Below, one piece after another: positions 41,210 to 49,717 of a stretch of 64,000 bases of DNA. The position numbers and the translations under genes are program-made. The notes beneath the pieces are model-generated. The model ran no database searches. It saw only the letters and a program-made list of their open reading frames with translations, and was not told the origin of the DNA. The first letter of the stretch is position 1, and each line of letters begins with the position of its first letter. The stretch comes from Jeongeupia chitinilytica (GTDB lineage: Bacteria; Pseudomonadota; Gammaproteobacteria; Burkholderiales; Chitinibacteraceae): positions 62,001 to 126,000 of the forward strand of contig NZ_BMYO01000010.1 of NCBI RefSeq assembly GCF_014652315.1. Reading direction: 5' to 3'.

Positions 41210-41944
41210 TTACTTGCCGTCGAGCAGCTGTTCGATCTGCTGGCGCGGGATCGCGCCGGAGACGATGCGGCCGTTGCCGAATACGAGCGCCGGCGTGCCG
41301 GTGACGCCGAGCGATTCGCCCAGCGCCAGGTTTTTCTCGATCGGATTGGCGCAGTCGGCCTTGCCTTCCGGCAGCTTGCCGTTGTTCATGAAGTTGCTCC
41401 ACGCGGCCGCCTTGTCGTCGGCACACCAGATCAGCTTCGACTTGCGCTCGGCATCCGGGTGGATGTTGAGCGGGAACAGGAAGGTGTAGATGGTGACGTT
41501 GTCGATGCCCTTCAGGCTTTCCTGCTCGAGCCGCTTGCAGAACGGGCAGTCCGGGTCGGAGAACACCGCCAGCTTGCGCGCACCGTTGCCGCGCACTTCC
41601 TTGATCGCCTGATCCATCGGCAGCTTGCTGAAGTCGGTCTTCATCAGCTCGGCCATGCGGCGTTCGGTGACGCTTTCCTTCTTGGCGACGTCGACCATGT
41701 CGCCGACGATGACGAAGTTGGCCTGCGCGTCGGTATAGACGATCTGGCGGTTGGCGATGACGACTTCGTACACGCCCTTGATCGGGCTCGGGTTCACCGC
41801 GGTGATTTCGCGACCCTGCAGCGTCGACGCCAGCTTCTGGCGGATCTGCTTCACGTCGGTCTTCGAATCGGCCTGGGCCGAGCACGCGGTCAGCGCGACC
41901 ATGCCGATGACGGCCAGGCTCTTGGTGATGCGGGTCAACTTCAT
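41210..41944 (-). CDS. dsbC: periplasmic protein disulfide isomerase DsbC
   Basis: Exported thioredoxin-fold protein of 244 residues. The signal peptide ends near residue 25; an ALTAC-S segment makes a lipoprotein form possible. The N-terminal dimerisation domain (about 28-85) precedes the catalytic domain with the active site C133-P-F-C136 in SDPDCPFCKRLE and the cis-Pro loop VTGTPALVFGNG. DsbC reshuffles wrong disulfides and is kept reduced by DsbD. A second Cys pair (WCADDK and ADCANP) matches the structural disulfide of the family. It follows the UbiH-like gene with a 42-bp gap, and the pair is probably one operon. Confidence 0.95.
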   Translation of the reverse strand: MKLTRITKSLAVIGMVALTACSAQADSKTDVKQIRQKLASTLQGREITAVNPSPIKGVYEVVIANRQIVYTDAQANFVIVGDMVDVAKKESVTERRMAELMKTDFSKLPMDQAIKEVRGNGARKLAVFSDPDCPFCKRLEQESLKGIDNVTIYTFLFPLNIHPDAERKSKLIWCADDKAAAWSNFMNNGKLPEGKADCANPIEKNLALGESLGVTGTPALVFGNGRIVSGAIPRQQIEQLLDGK

Positions 41945-41986
41945 GCGGTTTCCTCTGTTAGATGCACGCGTCGGTCGCGTGACGGC

Positions 41987-43159
41987 TCACGCGTCCATCG
42001 CGTGACGTATCAACTGCTGCTTGATCCATGGCAGCGAATCGGTCAGGCCCAGCCCGGCGTTTCGCAGCGTTTTCAAAAACGGGTTGCGGTTGTTGAACAG
42101 CTTCTGCAGGCCGTCGCACGCGCCCTGCATCAGGTAAATCGCTTCGCGCCGCGCCAGCTCGTAGCGGCGCAGGTTGAGCCGGTCGCCGAGCAGACTGGTG
42201 TCAGTCGCCGCCAGCAGCCTCGCCAGCTCGGCCACGTCGCCGAAACCGAGGTTGACGCCCTGCCCGGCCAGCGGATGCACGGTATGCGCGGCATCGCCGA
42301 CCAGCGCGACACCGTCGCGGACCAGCTCGCGCACATGCGTCAGCCGCAGCGGAAACGCCGCCGCCGGGGTGATGCAGTGCAATTCGCCCAGTGCCCGGCC
42401 ACCGGCCGCGGCGACCCTGGCGTCGAGTTCGGCCAGTGGCAGCGCCAGAAGTTCATCCTTGCGCGCCTCGTTGCACGACCAGACGATCGACATCCGCTTC
42501 CCCGCCAACGGCAGCCAGGCGAGGATGCCGTCGTCGAAGAACCATTGCCGCGCCACACCATAGTGCGGCCGCTCGGTCTCGAAATTGGCGACCACGCCCC
42601 ACTGCTCGTACGGTCGCGCGGTGCTGTCGATGCCGGCGCTGCGGCGCAGCCACGAGTTGGCACCATCGGCGCCAACCGCGAGCCGTGCACGCAGCACGCG
42701 GCCATCGGCGAGCGAGACGGTAACACCGTCGGCGTCCCGGGCAAATGCGGCCGGTTCGGCCGGCGCCAATACGCTGACATTCGGCGCCGCCAGCGCGGTC
42801 TGCCACAGCGCAGCCTGCAGATTGCCGCTTTCGAGGATGGTCGTCAGCGCATCGATGCCGGCGTCGAGCGCGTCGAACGTCAGTCCGCTGCGGCCGTCGT
42901 CACCGGTGATCCGCATCTGCGAGACCGGCTGGATCCGCTCGAGGTCGAGCCGCTGCCACGCGCCGATGCCGCGCAGCAGCTTCTCGCTGGCGCGGCTGAT
43001 CGCGTAGACGCGGTTGTCCCACTGCGCACGGGGCGCTTCGGTCTGCGGCTTACGGCCTTCGAGCAGCAGCACCGAATGCCCGCTCGGTGCCAGCGCTGCA
43101 GCCAGGGCGGTACCGACAAGGCCACCGCCGATGATCAGGATGTCTGCGTCGTAGTGCAT
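41987..43159 (-). CDS. FAD-dependent UbiH/UbiF/Coq6 family monooxygenase
   Basis: Flavoprotein hydroxylase of 390 residues, probably acting on a ring position in ubiquinone biosynthesis. The dinucleotide motif ILIIGGGLVGTALAAAL is at the N-terminus, the family segment WDNRVYAIS at about 48-56, and the FAD ribityl motif GDAAHTVHPLAGQGVNLG near residue 290. Which hydroxylation (C1, C5 or C6) it performs cannot be told from the sequence. ATG 43159 is 101 bp from the predicted comEC start on the opposite strand. Downstream dsbC may be co-transcribed. Confidence 0.88.
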   Translation of the reverse strand: MHYDADILIIGGGLVGTALAAALAPSGHSVLLLEGRKPQTEAPRAQWDNRVYAISRASEKLLRGIGAWQRLDLERIQPVSQMRITGDDGRSGLTFDALDAGIDALTTILESGNLQAALWQTALAAPNVSVLAPAEPAAFARDADGVTVSLADGRVLRARLAVGADGANSWLRRSAGIDSTARPYEQWGVVANFETERPHYGVARQWFFDDGILAWLPLAGKRMSIVWSCNEARKDELLALPLAELDARVAAAGGRALGELHCITPAAAFPLRLTHVRELVRDGVALVGDAAHTVHPLAGQGVNLGFGDVAELARLLAATDTSLLGDRLNLRRYELARREAIYLMQGACDGLQKLFNNRNPFLKTLRNAGLGLTDSLPWIKQQLIRHAMDA

Positions 43160-43260
43160 GGCGCAGAGTGTATCAGAGCCGCCGCAAAGTCTGTCGCGAG
43201 CCGCCGGCAGCCTGCGCGTGTCGGGTTTGCCGGACGAAATCCGGCCGTCTACGCTGGTGC

Positions 43261-45558
43261 GTGCCTTCCTGCCTGATCCTCGCCGCCTTCGTTGCCGGCG
43301 TCTGCGCCCTGCAACGCCTTCCCGCCCTGCCCCCTGTATGGCCGGCGCTGCTCGTTGCGCTGGCGCTGACCGGTCTTGCCATTCCGCACAGCCGTTACCG
43401 GACGCTGGCCTGTGTACTCGCCGCGCTCGCCGCCGGCGTTGGCTACGCCGACTATCGTGCCGGGCTGCGGCTGGCCGACCGCTTGCCGGCAGCACTCGAG
43501 CAGCAGAGCATCGTCGCCGACGGCTATATCGCCGACCTGCCACAGCAGAACCGCTATGGCTGGCGTTTCACCTTCGTGGTGCAGCACAGTGATCCGCCGG
43601 GCCTGCCCGAACGCGTCCAGGTCAACAGCTACGGTGACCGGCTTCAGCCGCAGGCGGGCGAGCGCTGGCGGCTGACGCTCAAACCCAAACGGCCGCACGG
43701 TCTTGCCAACCCCGGCGGCTTCGATCTGGAGCGCTGGCTGCTGACCGAGGACGTCGGTGCGACCGCCAGCGTCCGAAGCGCAGAACGCCTGCCCGGCCAT
43801 GCGTGGCAGGCCGGTGTGAGCCGTGTCCGCGAGGCGCTGCGTACCCGCTTGCAAAGCCAGCTCGGCGATGCGCCGTACCGCGGCGTGATCGTCGCACTGG
43901 CGGTCGGCGATCAGGGCTGCGTGCCGAAGGCGCAGTGGCAACGCTTTGCCGCTACCGGCGTCACCCACCTGATCAGCGTGTCGGGCCTGCACATCACGCT
44001 GTGGGCGACGCTGCTCGGCGCACTGGTCAATGCCGGCTGGCGCCGCGTACCACGACTGGTGGCCCGCGTGCCGGCGCAACGCGCCGCGCTGGTCGCCGGC
44101 GTGCTGGCCGCACTCGGCTACAGCGTCCTGTCCGGCCTGAGCGTACCGACACAGCGGACCTTGCTGATGCTGCTGATCGCCGCCATCGGGCTCTGGCGTG
44201 GCCGCAGCAGCGCGCCGCTGTTCACCTGGCTGCTCGCGCTCGCCGCCGTGGTGCTGGTCGATCCGTTCGCCACACTGTCGGTCGGTTTCTGGCTGTCTTT
44301 CCTCACCGTCGGCGCGCTGCTGTACGCGGGAGCGGCCACACTGGGGAAATCGCCGCGCTGGCATGGCTGGGTCGCCGCCCAATGGGTCGCGACGCTGGCA
44401 AGTTTTCCGGTGCTGGCGCTGGTGTTCCAGCAACTGCCCCTCGTCTCGCCGCTCGCCAACGCACTGGCGATTCCGCTGGTCAGCATGGTCGTCACGCCAC
44501 TGGCCCTGCTCGGCGTGCTCGACCCCAGCGGAACCCTGCCCTGGCTGGCCGAGCGCGCCTTCGCGCTGACCGACCGCTGGCTGCAGTTGTGCGCACAGGC
44601 ACCGGTGCTGACCGTCGCCGCGCCCCCCGCTTGGGCGTGGTTGCCGGCCACGCTTGGCGTCGTGCTGTGGCTTGCCCCGCGGGGCATCACCGGCAGACTG
44701 TATGCGCCGGTACTGTTGCTGCCGCTGGCCGCATCGGGGACCAAGCCACTCGAAACCGGCGTGTTCCGCGCCACGGTCATCGATGTCGGGCAGGGGCTGG
44801 CCGTGCTGGTACAGACGAACTCGCACACGCTGCTCTACGACAGCGGTCCGCCACCGTCGACCGACCGGGCGCTGTTGCCGACGCTGCGTGCCCTGGGCAT
44901 TCGCCGGCTCGATACGCTGGTCGTCTCGCACAACGACAACGACCACAGCGGCGGCGCCGAGGCCATCCTGCAAACGCTGCCGGTCGGCTTGCTGCAGTCG
45001 ACCTTGCCGGCACAGCATCCGGCACGGCAACAACCCGTCCGGCACCTCGACTGCGCCGCCGGACAGGGCTGGACATGGGACGGCGTGCGGTTCGACGTTC
45101 TCTGGCCGGCGGCGGATTTCATCGCAACGAACGACAACGCCAGAAGTTGTACCGTCCGCATTGCTGCGGCCTCCGGCCAGGCCCTGCTGCTCGCCGGCGA
45201 CCTCGGCCGCAACGAGGAAACCGCCTTGGTCGCGCAGGGGCTGGAACCAACCGGGATCATCGTCGCACCGCATCACGGCAGCCGCTCGTCATCGTCGCAA
45301 AGCCTGCTCGATGCCACGACACCGCAATGGGTGGCGTTCTCGAGCGGCTACCTGAACCGTTTCCGCCATCCGCATCCGGCCATCGTCGCGCGCTATGCCG
45401 ACGCCGGCGCGCAAGTGTTGCGGACCGATCGCGACGGCGCGATCACCTTCGACGTAGGCAGTACGGTTACGGTACGACGCTGGCGCGCCGAGCATCCGGC
45501 CTACTGGTCGGCCGAGCGCAGCGACGCACTGTCACTGCCCGAAGGGAGCGGTGGCTGA
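43261..45558 (+). CDS. comEC: DNA uptake channel protein ComEC/Rec2
   Basis: Inner-membrane protein of about 765 residues for passage of transforming DNA. N-terminal helices and OB-like DUF4131 domain (about 1-190), the Competence domain with multiple helices (about 195-480, containing VTHLISVSGLHITL), and a C-terminal metallo-beta-lactamase domain with VSHNDNDHSGG (about 565), the presumed nuclease. GTG 43261 gives a start just before the first helix; an earlier GTG at 43168 would run into the divergent gene leader and adds a Cys/Arg-rich stretch atypical for the family. Its presence suggests natural competence, although pilus genes are not in the window. Confidence 0.88.
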   Translation: MPSCLILAAFVAGVCALQRLPALPPVWPALLVALALTGLAIPHSRYRTLACVLAALAAGVGYADYRAGLRLADRLPAALEQQSIVADGYIADLPQQNRYGWRFTFVVQHSDPPGLPERVQVNSYGDRLQPQAGERWRLTLKPKRPHGLANPGGFDLERWLLTEDVGATASVRSAERLPGHAWQAGVSRVREALRTRLQSQLGDAPYRGVIVALAVGDQGCVPKAQWQRFAATGVTHLISVSGLHITLWATLLGALVNAGWRRVPRLVARVPAQRAALVAGVLAALGYSVLSGLSVPTQRTLLMLLIAAIGLWRGRSSAPLFTWLLALAAVVLVDPFATLSVGFWLSFLTVGALLYAGAATLGKSPRWHGWVAAQWVATLASFPVLALVFQQLPLVSPLANALAIPLVSMVVTPLALLGVLDPSGTLPWLAERAFALTDRWLQLCAQAPVLTVAAPPAWAWLPATLGVVLWLAPRGITGRLYAPVLLLPLAASGTKPLETGVFRATVIDVGQGLAVLVQTNSHTLLYDSGPPPSTDRALLPTLRALGIRRLDTLVVSHNDNDHSGGAEAILQTLPVGLLQSTLPAQHPARQQPVRHLDCAAGQGWTWDGVRFDVLWPAADFIATNDNARSCTVRIAAASGQALLLAGDLGRNEETALVAQGLEPTGIIVAPHHGSRSSSSQSLLDATTPQWVAFSSGYLNRFRHPHPAIVARYADAGAQVLRTDRDGAITFDVGSTVTVRRWRAEHPAYWSAERSDALSLPEGSGG

Positions 45559-45592
45559 TACAGTCCCGCTTCATCCTCCGACGAGACCGAGC

Positions 45593-46381
45593 ATGCCAAC
45601 CCTGACCGCGCTGTACCGCTATCCGGTGAAATCGATCCATGGCGAGGCGCTGACGCACAGCTTGGTCGCCGCGGCCGGTCTGGCCGACGACCGCGCCTGG
45701 CTGGTGGCCGACCGCAATGGCCGCTTCATGACCGGGCGAGACTGGCCGCAACTGGTCCGCATCCGCGCCGAGGTTGCCGACGCCACGCTGACGCTCCGTG
45801 CGCCGGGCATGCCCGACCTGCAGATCGCCCGCAATGCGTTCGACACGGCACATCCGGCCCAGGTATGGAAGGACGAGTTCGGTGCCTGGCACGGCCCGGT
45901 CGAGGCTGACCGCTGGCTGAGCGACTACCTCGGCAGCGACGCCCGGCTGCTGTACACCGGCACGGCGCCGCAACGCCGCATCCGACGGTTACCGGACATT
46001 CCGCTGTCGTTCGCCGACGGCTATCCGCTGCTGCTGATCGGCGAAGCATCGCGACGGCAGCTGTCCGACTGGGCCGGACAGGATTTCGCCATGACGCGCT
46101 TCCGTCCCAATCTCGTCGTCGACGACGCCGAACCGTTTGCCGAAGATGGCTGGACCCGCATCCGCATCGGCGACGTCGTCCTGCGCATGGTGAAACCCTG
46201 CACGCGCTGCGTCTTCACCACTGTCGATCCGGACAGCGGCGAGAAGTCCGCCGACCAGGAACCGCTGCGGACACTGGCAAAGCACCGCAAGGGTGAAGGC
46301 GGCGTGCTGTTCGGCCAGAACGCCATTACCGAGATTGCCGGGCGGATCGAAGTCGGCATGCCGGTCGACCTGCTGGACTGA
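45593..46381 (+). CDS. MOSC domain protein (YcbX-like)
   Basis: Molybdenum-cofactor-binding oxidoreductase-type protein of 262 residues. The MOSC N-terminal beta-barrel domain (LTALYRYPVKSIHGEAL) is followed by the MOSC domain with the KPCTRCVFTTVDPDSG motif, whose cysteines would coordinate molybdenum. E. coli YcbX detoxifies N-hydroxylated bases. Unlike YcbX, the C-terminal 2Fe-2S ferredoxin domain is absent, so it depends on another electron donor. It starts 34 bp after comEC and could be co-transcribed. Followed by a strong terminator. Confidence 0.9.
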   Translation: MPTLTALYRYPVKSIHGEALTHSLVAAAGLADDRAWLVADRNGRFMTGRDWPQLVRIRAEVADATLTLRAPGMPDLQIARNAFDTAHPAQVWKDEFGAWHGPVEADRWLSDYLGSDARLLYTGTAPQRRIRRLPDIPLSFADGYPLLLIGEASRRQLSDWAGQDFAMTRFRPNLVVDDAEPFAEDGWTRIRIGDVVLRMVKPCTRCVFTTVDPDSGEKSADQEPLRTLAKHRKGEGGVLFGQNAITEIAGRIEVGMPVDLLD

Positions 46382-46406
46382 GCACCGCGACAAAAAGGCG
46401 AAAACA

Positions 46407-46434
46407 AAAAGCCCCGGTCGATACCGGGGCTTTT
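46407..46434 (+). terminator. intrinsic terminator after the MOSC gene
   Basis: AAAAGCCCCGGT-CGAT-ACCGGGGCTTTT, 25 bp past the stop; roughly symmetrical, so it may also serve the convergent response-regulator gene. Confidence 0.85.
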
Positions 46435-46464
46435 CATTGGCATTGGAGCGACAGGCGAAGGCAC

Positions 46465-47358
46465 TCAATCGTCGGTGAGGCGCACCCGCGCAATCACTGC
46501 ATTGCCCCGCCCCTGATATTCGACGCTGTCGAACGACAGCATCCGCGCCATCGAGATGCCGCGACCATGCGGGTCGAAGGCGCGCTCGGGAGAGAATTCG
46601 AGGAAGGGCTGCCATTCGAAACCGTCGCCCTCGTCGGTGATCGTGAACACCAGCACGTCGGCACGCTTCTCGAAAGCGACATGGACGTTGCGGCGACGAA
46701 AATCCGCGCATTCCAGCCGGATGTCGATCTCCTCCTGCCAGCGCCCCTGCTGCAGCAGCCGGGTCTTGTCGGCATAGCTGATCCCGAGGTTGCCGTGTTC
46801 GACCGCGTTGACCAGCAGCTCGGACAGGCCTACCGCCACACGCTGCGGCTCCGGGCAGGCGTTCGACAGCAGCAGTGTCAGTTGTCGGGCCTCGTCGAGC
46901 GTACGGAAATGGAATTCGCCGCGCGTCAGCAACCGGTACGTCGACGCCTGCGCCTCGAGCTGGGATTCGAGCTGGCGCTTCTCCCGGTAGAACTTGACCG
47001 CCGCGGCGACGATCGCCAGCAGCATGTCGCGCTGGAACGGCTTGATCAGGTAGTAGTAGGCACCGGCGGCCAGTCCTTCGCGGACGTTCTCGGCCGCACC
47101 GACCGCGGTCTGCATGATGACCGGCACGTGGCTGATTTCGGACTGCTTGAGCCGCGCCAGCAGGGCCATGCCGTCCATGCGCGGCATCATCCGGTCGAGC
47201 AGGATGGTGTCGAACTCGCGGTCGTGGGTCAGCAGCGACCACGCCGCTTCGCCGTCTTCGGCAGTGACGACCTCGTAACCGACGTCGGTCAGATGCTCGC
47301 CGAGAATCTCCAGATTGTACGGTTCGTCGTCGACGACGAGGATGCGAGCGTCCGGCAA
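46465..47358 (-). CDS. response regulator fused to an RsbW-like ATPase/anti-sigma-type domain
   Basis: Signal protein of 297 residues. The receiver domain (about 4-120) has D10/D11, the phosphoacceptor D55 in ILLDRMMPRMDG, and K106 in IKPF. A short helical linker (about 125-145) leads to a HATPase_c_2 domain (about 150-295) with the N-box ELLVNAVEHGN, G1 box DEGDGF and GRGISMAR. Such proteins are regulated serine kinases or anti-sigma-like switches. The start is TTG 47358, with AGGGAGA 7 nt upstream. The orphan ParA gene lies 42 bp upstream on the same strand. No RsbV-like antagonist is nearby. Confidence 0.85.
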   Translation of the reverse strand: MPDARILVVDDEPYNLEILGEHLTDVGYEVVTAEDGEAAWSLLTHDREFDTILLDRMMPRMDGMALLARLKQSEISHVPVIMQTAVGAAENVREGLAAGAYYYLIKPFQRDMLLAIVAAAVKFYREKRQLESQLEAQASTYRLLTRGEFHFRTLDEARQLTLLLSNACPEPQRVAVGLSELLVNAVEHGNLGISYADKTRLLQQGRWQEEIDIRLECADFRRRNVHVAFEKRADVLVFTITDEGDGFEWQPFLEFSPERAFDPHGRGISMARMLSFDSVEYQGRGNAVIARVRLTDD

Positions 47359-47400
47359 TATAGTCTCCCTGCAGCTAACCGTTAGCAGCCAGCATACCCG

Positions 47401-48180
47401 TCAAGCGCGGGCGCCCGCCAGATCGGCGTAGAGCGCGGTGAATTCGAGCGTCAGTTTGTGGCGCGCATCGAGGAAAGGCAGCGGCACCGCGCGCTCGTGC
47501 GACTCGCGCACCTTGACCGAGCTCGACAGCCTGGTCGGCAGCAGCGGCAAGCCCTGCTCGGCCAGTTCCTCGACCATGCGTACCGGCAGGCTGGCACGCG
47601 GCTGGAACTGGTTGACGACGATGCCTTCGATCGCCAGGCCGGCATTGTGGTCGGCCCGAATCTCGTCGACACGCCCGATCAGCGACAACAGTGCCTGGCG
47701 CGAGAATGCATCACAATCGAACGGGATCAGGCAGCCATCGGCGGCAATCAGCGCCGAAAGCGTGAAAAAGTTCAGCGCTGGCGGTGTATCGATCCAGACC
47801 TCGTCAAAGTCGTCGGCCAGTTCGGCCAGCGCCTCCCGGAGTTTGTAGATCTTGTGGCGCGATTCGAGCTTGCCTTCAAGTTCGGCGATCTCCGGATCGG
47901 AGACCATGACCGACAGTCCGGCAAATGGCGTCGAATGCACGAAGGCCGCGGTCGGCTTGGCGTATAAGCTGAAATTGAGCACCTGATCGAAGAAGCCGGC
48001 CAGCGTTGGCGTGGCGGATTCGAGTGCATCACCGAGCAGATAGCGGCTGGCATTGCCTTGCGGGTCGAGGTCGACGACCAGCACGCGCCGGCCTGCCTGT
48101 GCTGCCGCCGCGGCAAGGTTGACCGAGATCGTGGACTTGCCCACGCCCCCTTTCTGGTTGAAGACCACCCGACGAAGCAT
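47401..48180 (-). CDS. orphan ParA family ATPase
   Basis: Cytoplasmic P-loop ATPase of 259 residues. The deviant Walker A QKGGVGKST (about 9-17), Walker A' VVDLDPQGN and Walker B-type EVWIDTPPALN are all present. There is no ParB gene or parS-like site nearby, and it sits far from any obvious replication origin, so chromosome partition is not implied. Orphan ParA proteins often position chemoreceptor clusters, flagella or other cargoes. Operon-like with the downstream receiver/kinase gene. Confidence 0.87.
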   Translation of the reverse strand: MLRRVVFNQKGGVGKSTISVNLAAAAAQAGRRVLVVDLDPQGNASRYLLGDALESATPTLAGFFDQVLNFSLYAKPTAAFVHSTPFAGLSVMVSDPEIAELEGKLESRHKIYKLREALAELADDFDEVWIDTPPALNFFTLSALIAADGCLIPFDCDAFSRQALLSLIGRVDEIRADHNAGLAIEGIVVNQFQPRASLPVRMVEELAEQGLPLLPTRLSSSVKVRESHERAVPLPFLDARHKLTLEFTALYADLAGARA

Positions 48181-48280
48181 CGCTGAATCCCGCCAAGACG
48201 CCGATTGCGCCGAGGGAAATATAGCACGCACGCCCTCGCGCGCGCGTAGGCGAAGCAGGATTTGCTGCTGGCAGTAATAA

Positions 48281-48315
48281 TTACCGATTCAATAGTGGAA
48301 ATAGTTACCGGATTC
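48281..48315. repeat. direct repeat TTACCGATTC upstream of the second porin
   Basis: TTACCGATTC (48281-48290) and TTACCGGATTC (48305-48315), 24 bp apart, inside the parA-porin gap that must contain the strong porin promoter. They may be regulator half-sites. Confidence 0.35.
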
Positions 48316-48403
48316 GATTTCGCTGGGTTCGTAGACTGCACAGCGTGGTTCGGAAGTCTCGAACCGACGTGCACTGACCCTTTCCCTCGAAGGAGAAAAC
48401 CAA

Positions 48404-49549
48404 ATGAAAATGAAGCATGCAGCTCTCGCCATCGCTCTGGCATTCGGCGCCGCAGGCCTTGCACAGGCAGAAGTAACCATCAGCGGTAAGGCTGACTTCG
48501 GTGTTCAAGCACGCGACACCGGCGACAGCACCCAGGGTGCGGTGAAGTACCAGGGCGAGATCGACTTCAGCGGCCGTGACAAGCTCGACAACGGCATGAA
48601 CTTCATCTGGACCTTGAACCAGGAAATCAACAACATCAACGCTGGCTCGAGCTACACCGCAAACAGCCAGTGGGGTAACCGTGATGCATACGGCGGCCTG
48701 GAAGGCGACTTCGGTACCGTTCGCGTTGGTAAGTTCCGTTCGGGCGTTTACGCGCTGACCGACGATCTGTACGGCGATACCGGTGCTGACTGGTTCTTCT
48801 CCGACTACGGTCGTGGCATGACCCAGCGTCCGGACAACATCGTCGGCTACACCAGCCCGGTGTTCGGCGGCTTCCAGTTCTCGGCTGACTACATCCTCGA
48901 AAACCAGAGCACTGGCAAGTCCAGCAGCAACGGTTACGACGTTGCCGGTACCTACACCAACGGCGGCCTGAAAGTGCTCGGCGGCTACCAGGCTCGTCAA
49001 GGCTTCGACGGCACCAAGGACGCGACTGCGGGTGCTTCGTTCCAGCAACCGGACGGCTCGTACAGCTACGGCGACAGCCTGAACGGCGGCTCGGATGACA
49101 CCGACAGCCAAACCGCTTACGTCGGTCTGCAGTACAAGTTCCAGAACGGCTTCGGCGTGACCGGCGGCTACAAGTACATGGAATTCACTCCGAACAGCAC
49201 GGGCGCTACCTACGGTGGCACCGCACTGGACGCCGGTACTGACTACCATCAGAACATGTACAACCTGATGCTGTCGTACAACCAAGGCCGTCACGACGTG
49301 TACGCTGCGTACACCTACCTGGACGACCTGAAGGGCGGCAGCGCGCCGTCGGATTCGGGCGCCCAAGCGTTCTCGCTGCGTTACAACTACCACATGTCGA
49401 AGAACACCTTCGCGTACGCCGAATACCGCTACGTGAAGAACGACCAGAACTCGTCGTACAGCGCCGATGACGACCTGTACAACTACAGCGCAACCTCGGC
49501 CGGTGAAGACACCCAACGCGGTATCGTTGGCGTTCGCACCTACTTCTAA
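48404..49549 (+). CDS. outer-membrane porin (second)
   Basis: Trimeric-type porin of 381 residues. The signal peptide ends at AQA-E (residue 22), mature start EVTISGKADFGVQARDTG; the final FVGVRTYF-like end (GIVGVRTYF) is the BAM signal. It has the LDNGMNFIWTLNQEIN and GGLEGDFGTVRVGKF segments of the Neisseria/Bordetella porin family. Codon usage is more biased than in its neighbours (many CTG, GGC, AAC), consistent with high expression. The ribosome site is GAAGGAG. It is transcribed divergently from parA. Confidence 0.92.
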   Translation: MKMKHAALAIALAFGAAGLAQAEVTISGKADFGVQARDTGDSTQGAVKYQGEIDFSGRDKLDNGMNFIWTLNQEINNINAGSSYTANSQWGNRDAYGGLEGDFGTVRVGKFRSGVYALTDDLYGDTGADWFFSDYGRGMTQRPDNIVGYTSPVFGGFQFSADYILENQSTGKSSSNGYDVAGTYTNGGLKVLGGYQARQGFDGTKDATAGASFQQPDGSYSYGDSLNGGSDDTDSQTAYVGLQYKFQNGFGVTGGYKYMEFTPNSTGATYGGTALDAGTDYHQNMYNLMLSYNQGRHDVYAAYTYLDDLKGGSAPSDSGAQAFSLRYNYHMSKNTFAYAEYRYVKNDQNSSYSADDDLYNYSATSAGEDTQRGIVGVRTYF

Positions 49550-49576
49550 TCGATCGATTGGAACTGGCGTCACAAG

Positions 49577-49606
49577 AAACGGAGCCTTCGGGCTCCGTTT
49601 TTTTTC
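49577..49606 (+). terminator. intrinsic terminator of the second porin gene
   Basis: AAACGGAGCC-TTCG-GGCTCCGTTTTTTTT with an ultrastable TTCG loop, 28 bp after the stop. Confidence 0.93.
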
Positions 49607-49641
49607 GTCGGTACGTCCGGCACAGGTGAAATTGACCCTGT

Positions 49642-49670
49642 CTTGAAAAGGGGCATCGCGCCCCCACGTT
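49642..49670 (+). promoter_or_regulatory. sigma32 heat-shock promoter of htpG
   Basis: CTTGAAA (49642-49648) then 13 bp then CCCCACGTT (49662-49670) matches the sigma32 consensus CTTGAAA-N11-16-CCCCATNT closely. It lies about 50-75 bp before the htpG ATG. Confidence 0.75.
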
Positions 49671-49717
49671 CTTCCCCACTCCGGGGCCTCCCCGACCGTC
49701 ATTTGCAAGGAGAACAC

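Noticed and set aside
43168..43260. 31-codon N-terminal extension of ComEC from GTG 43168
   Set aside because: The segment is Cys/Arg-rich, overlaps the leader of the divergent UbiH-like gene, and does not resemble ComEC N-termini. It remains possible, so the start is stated as uncertain.
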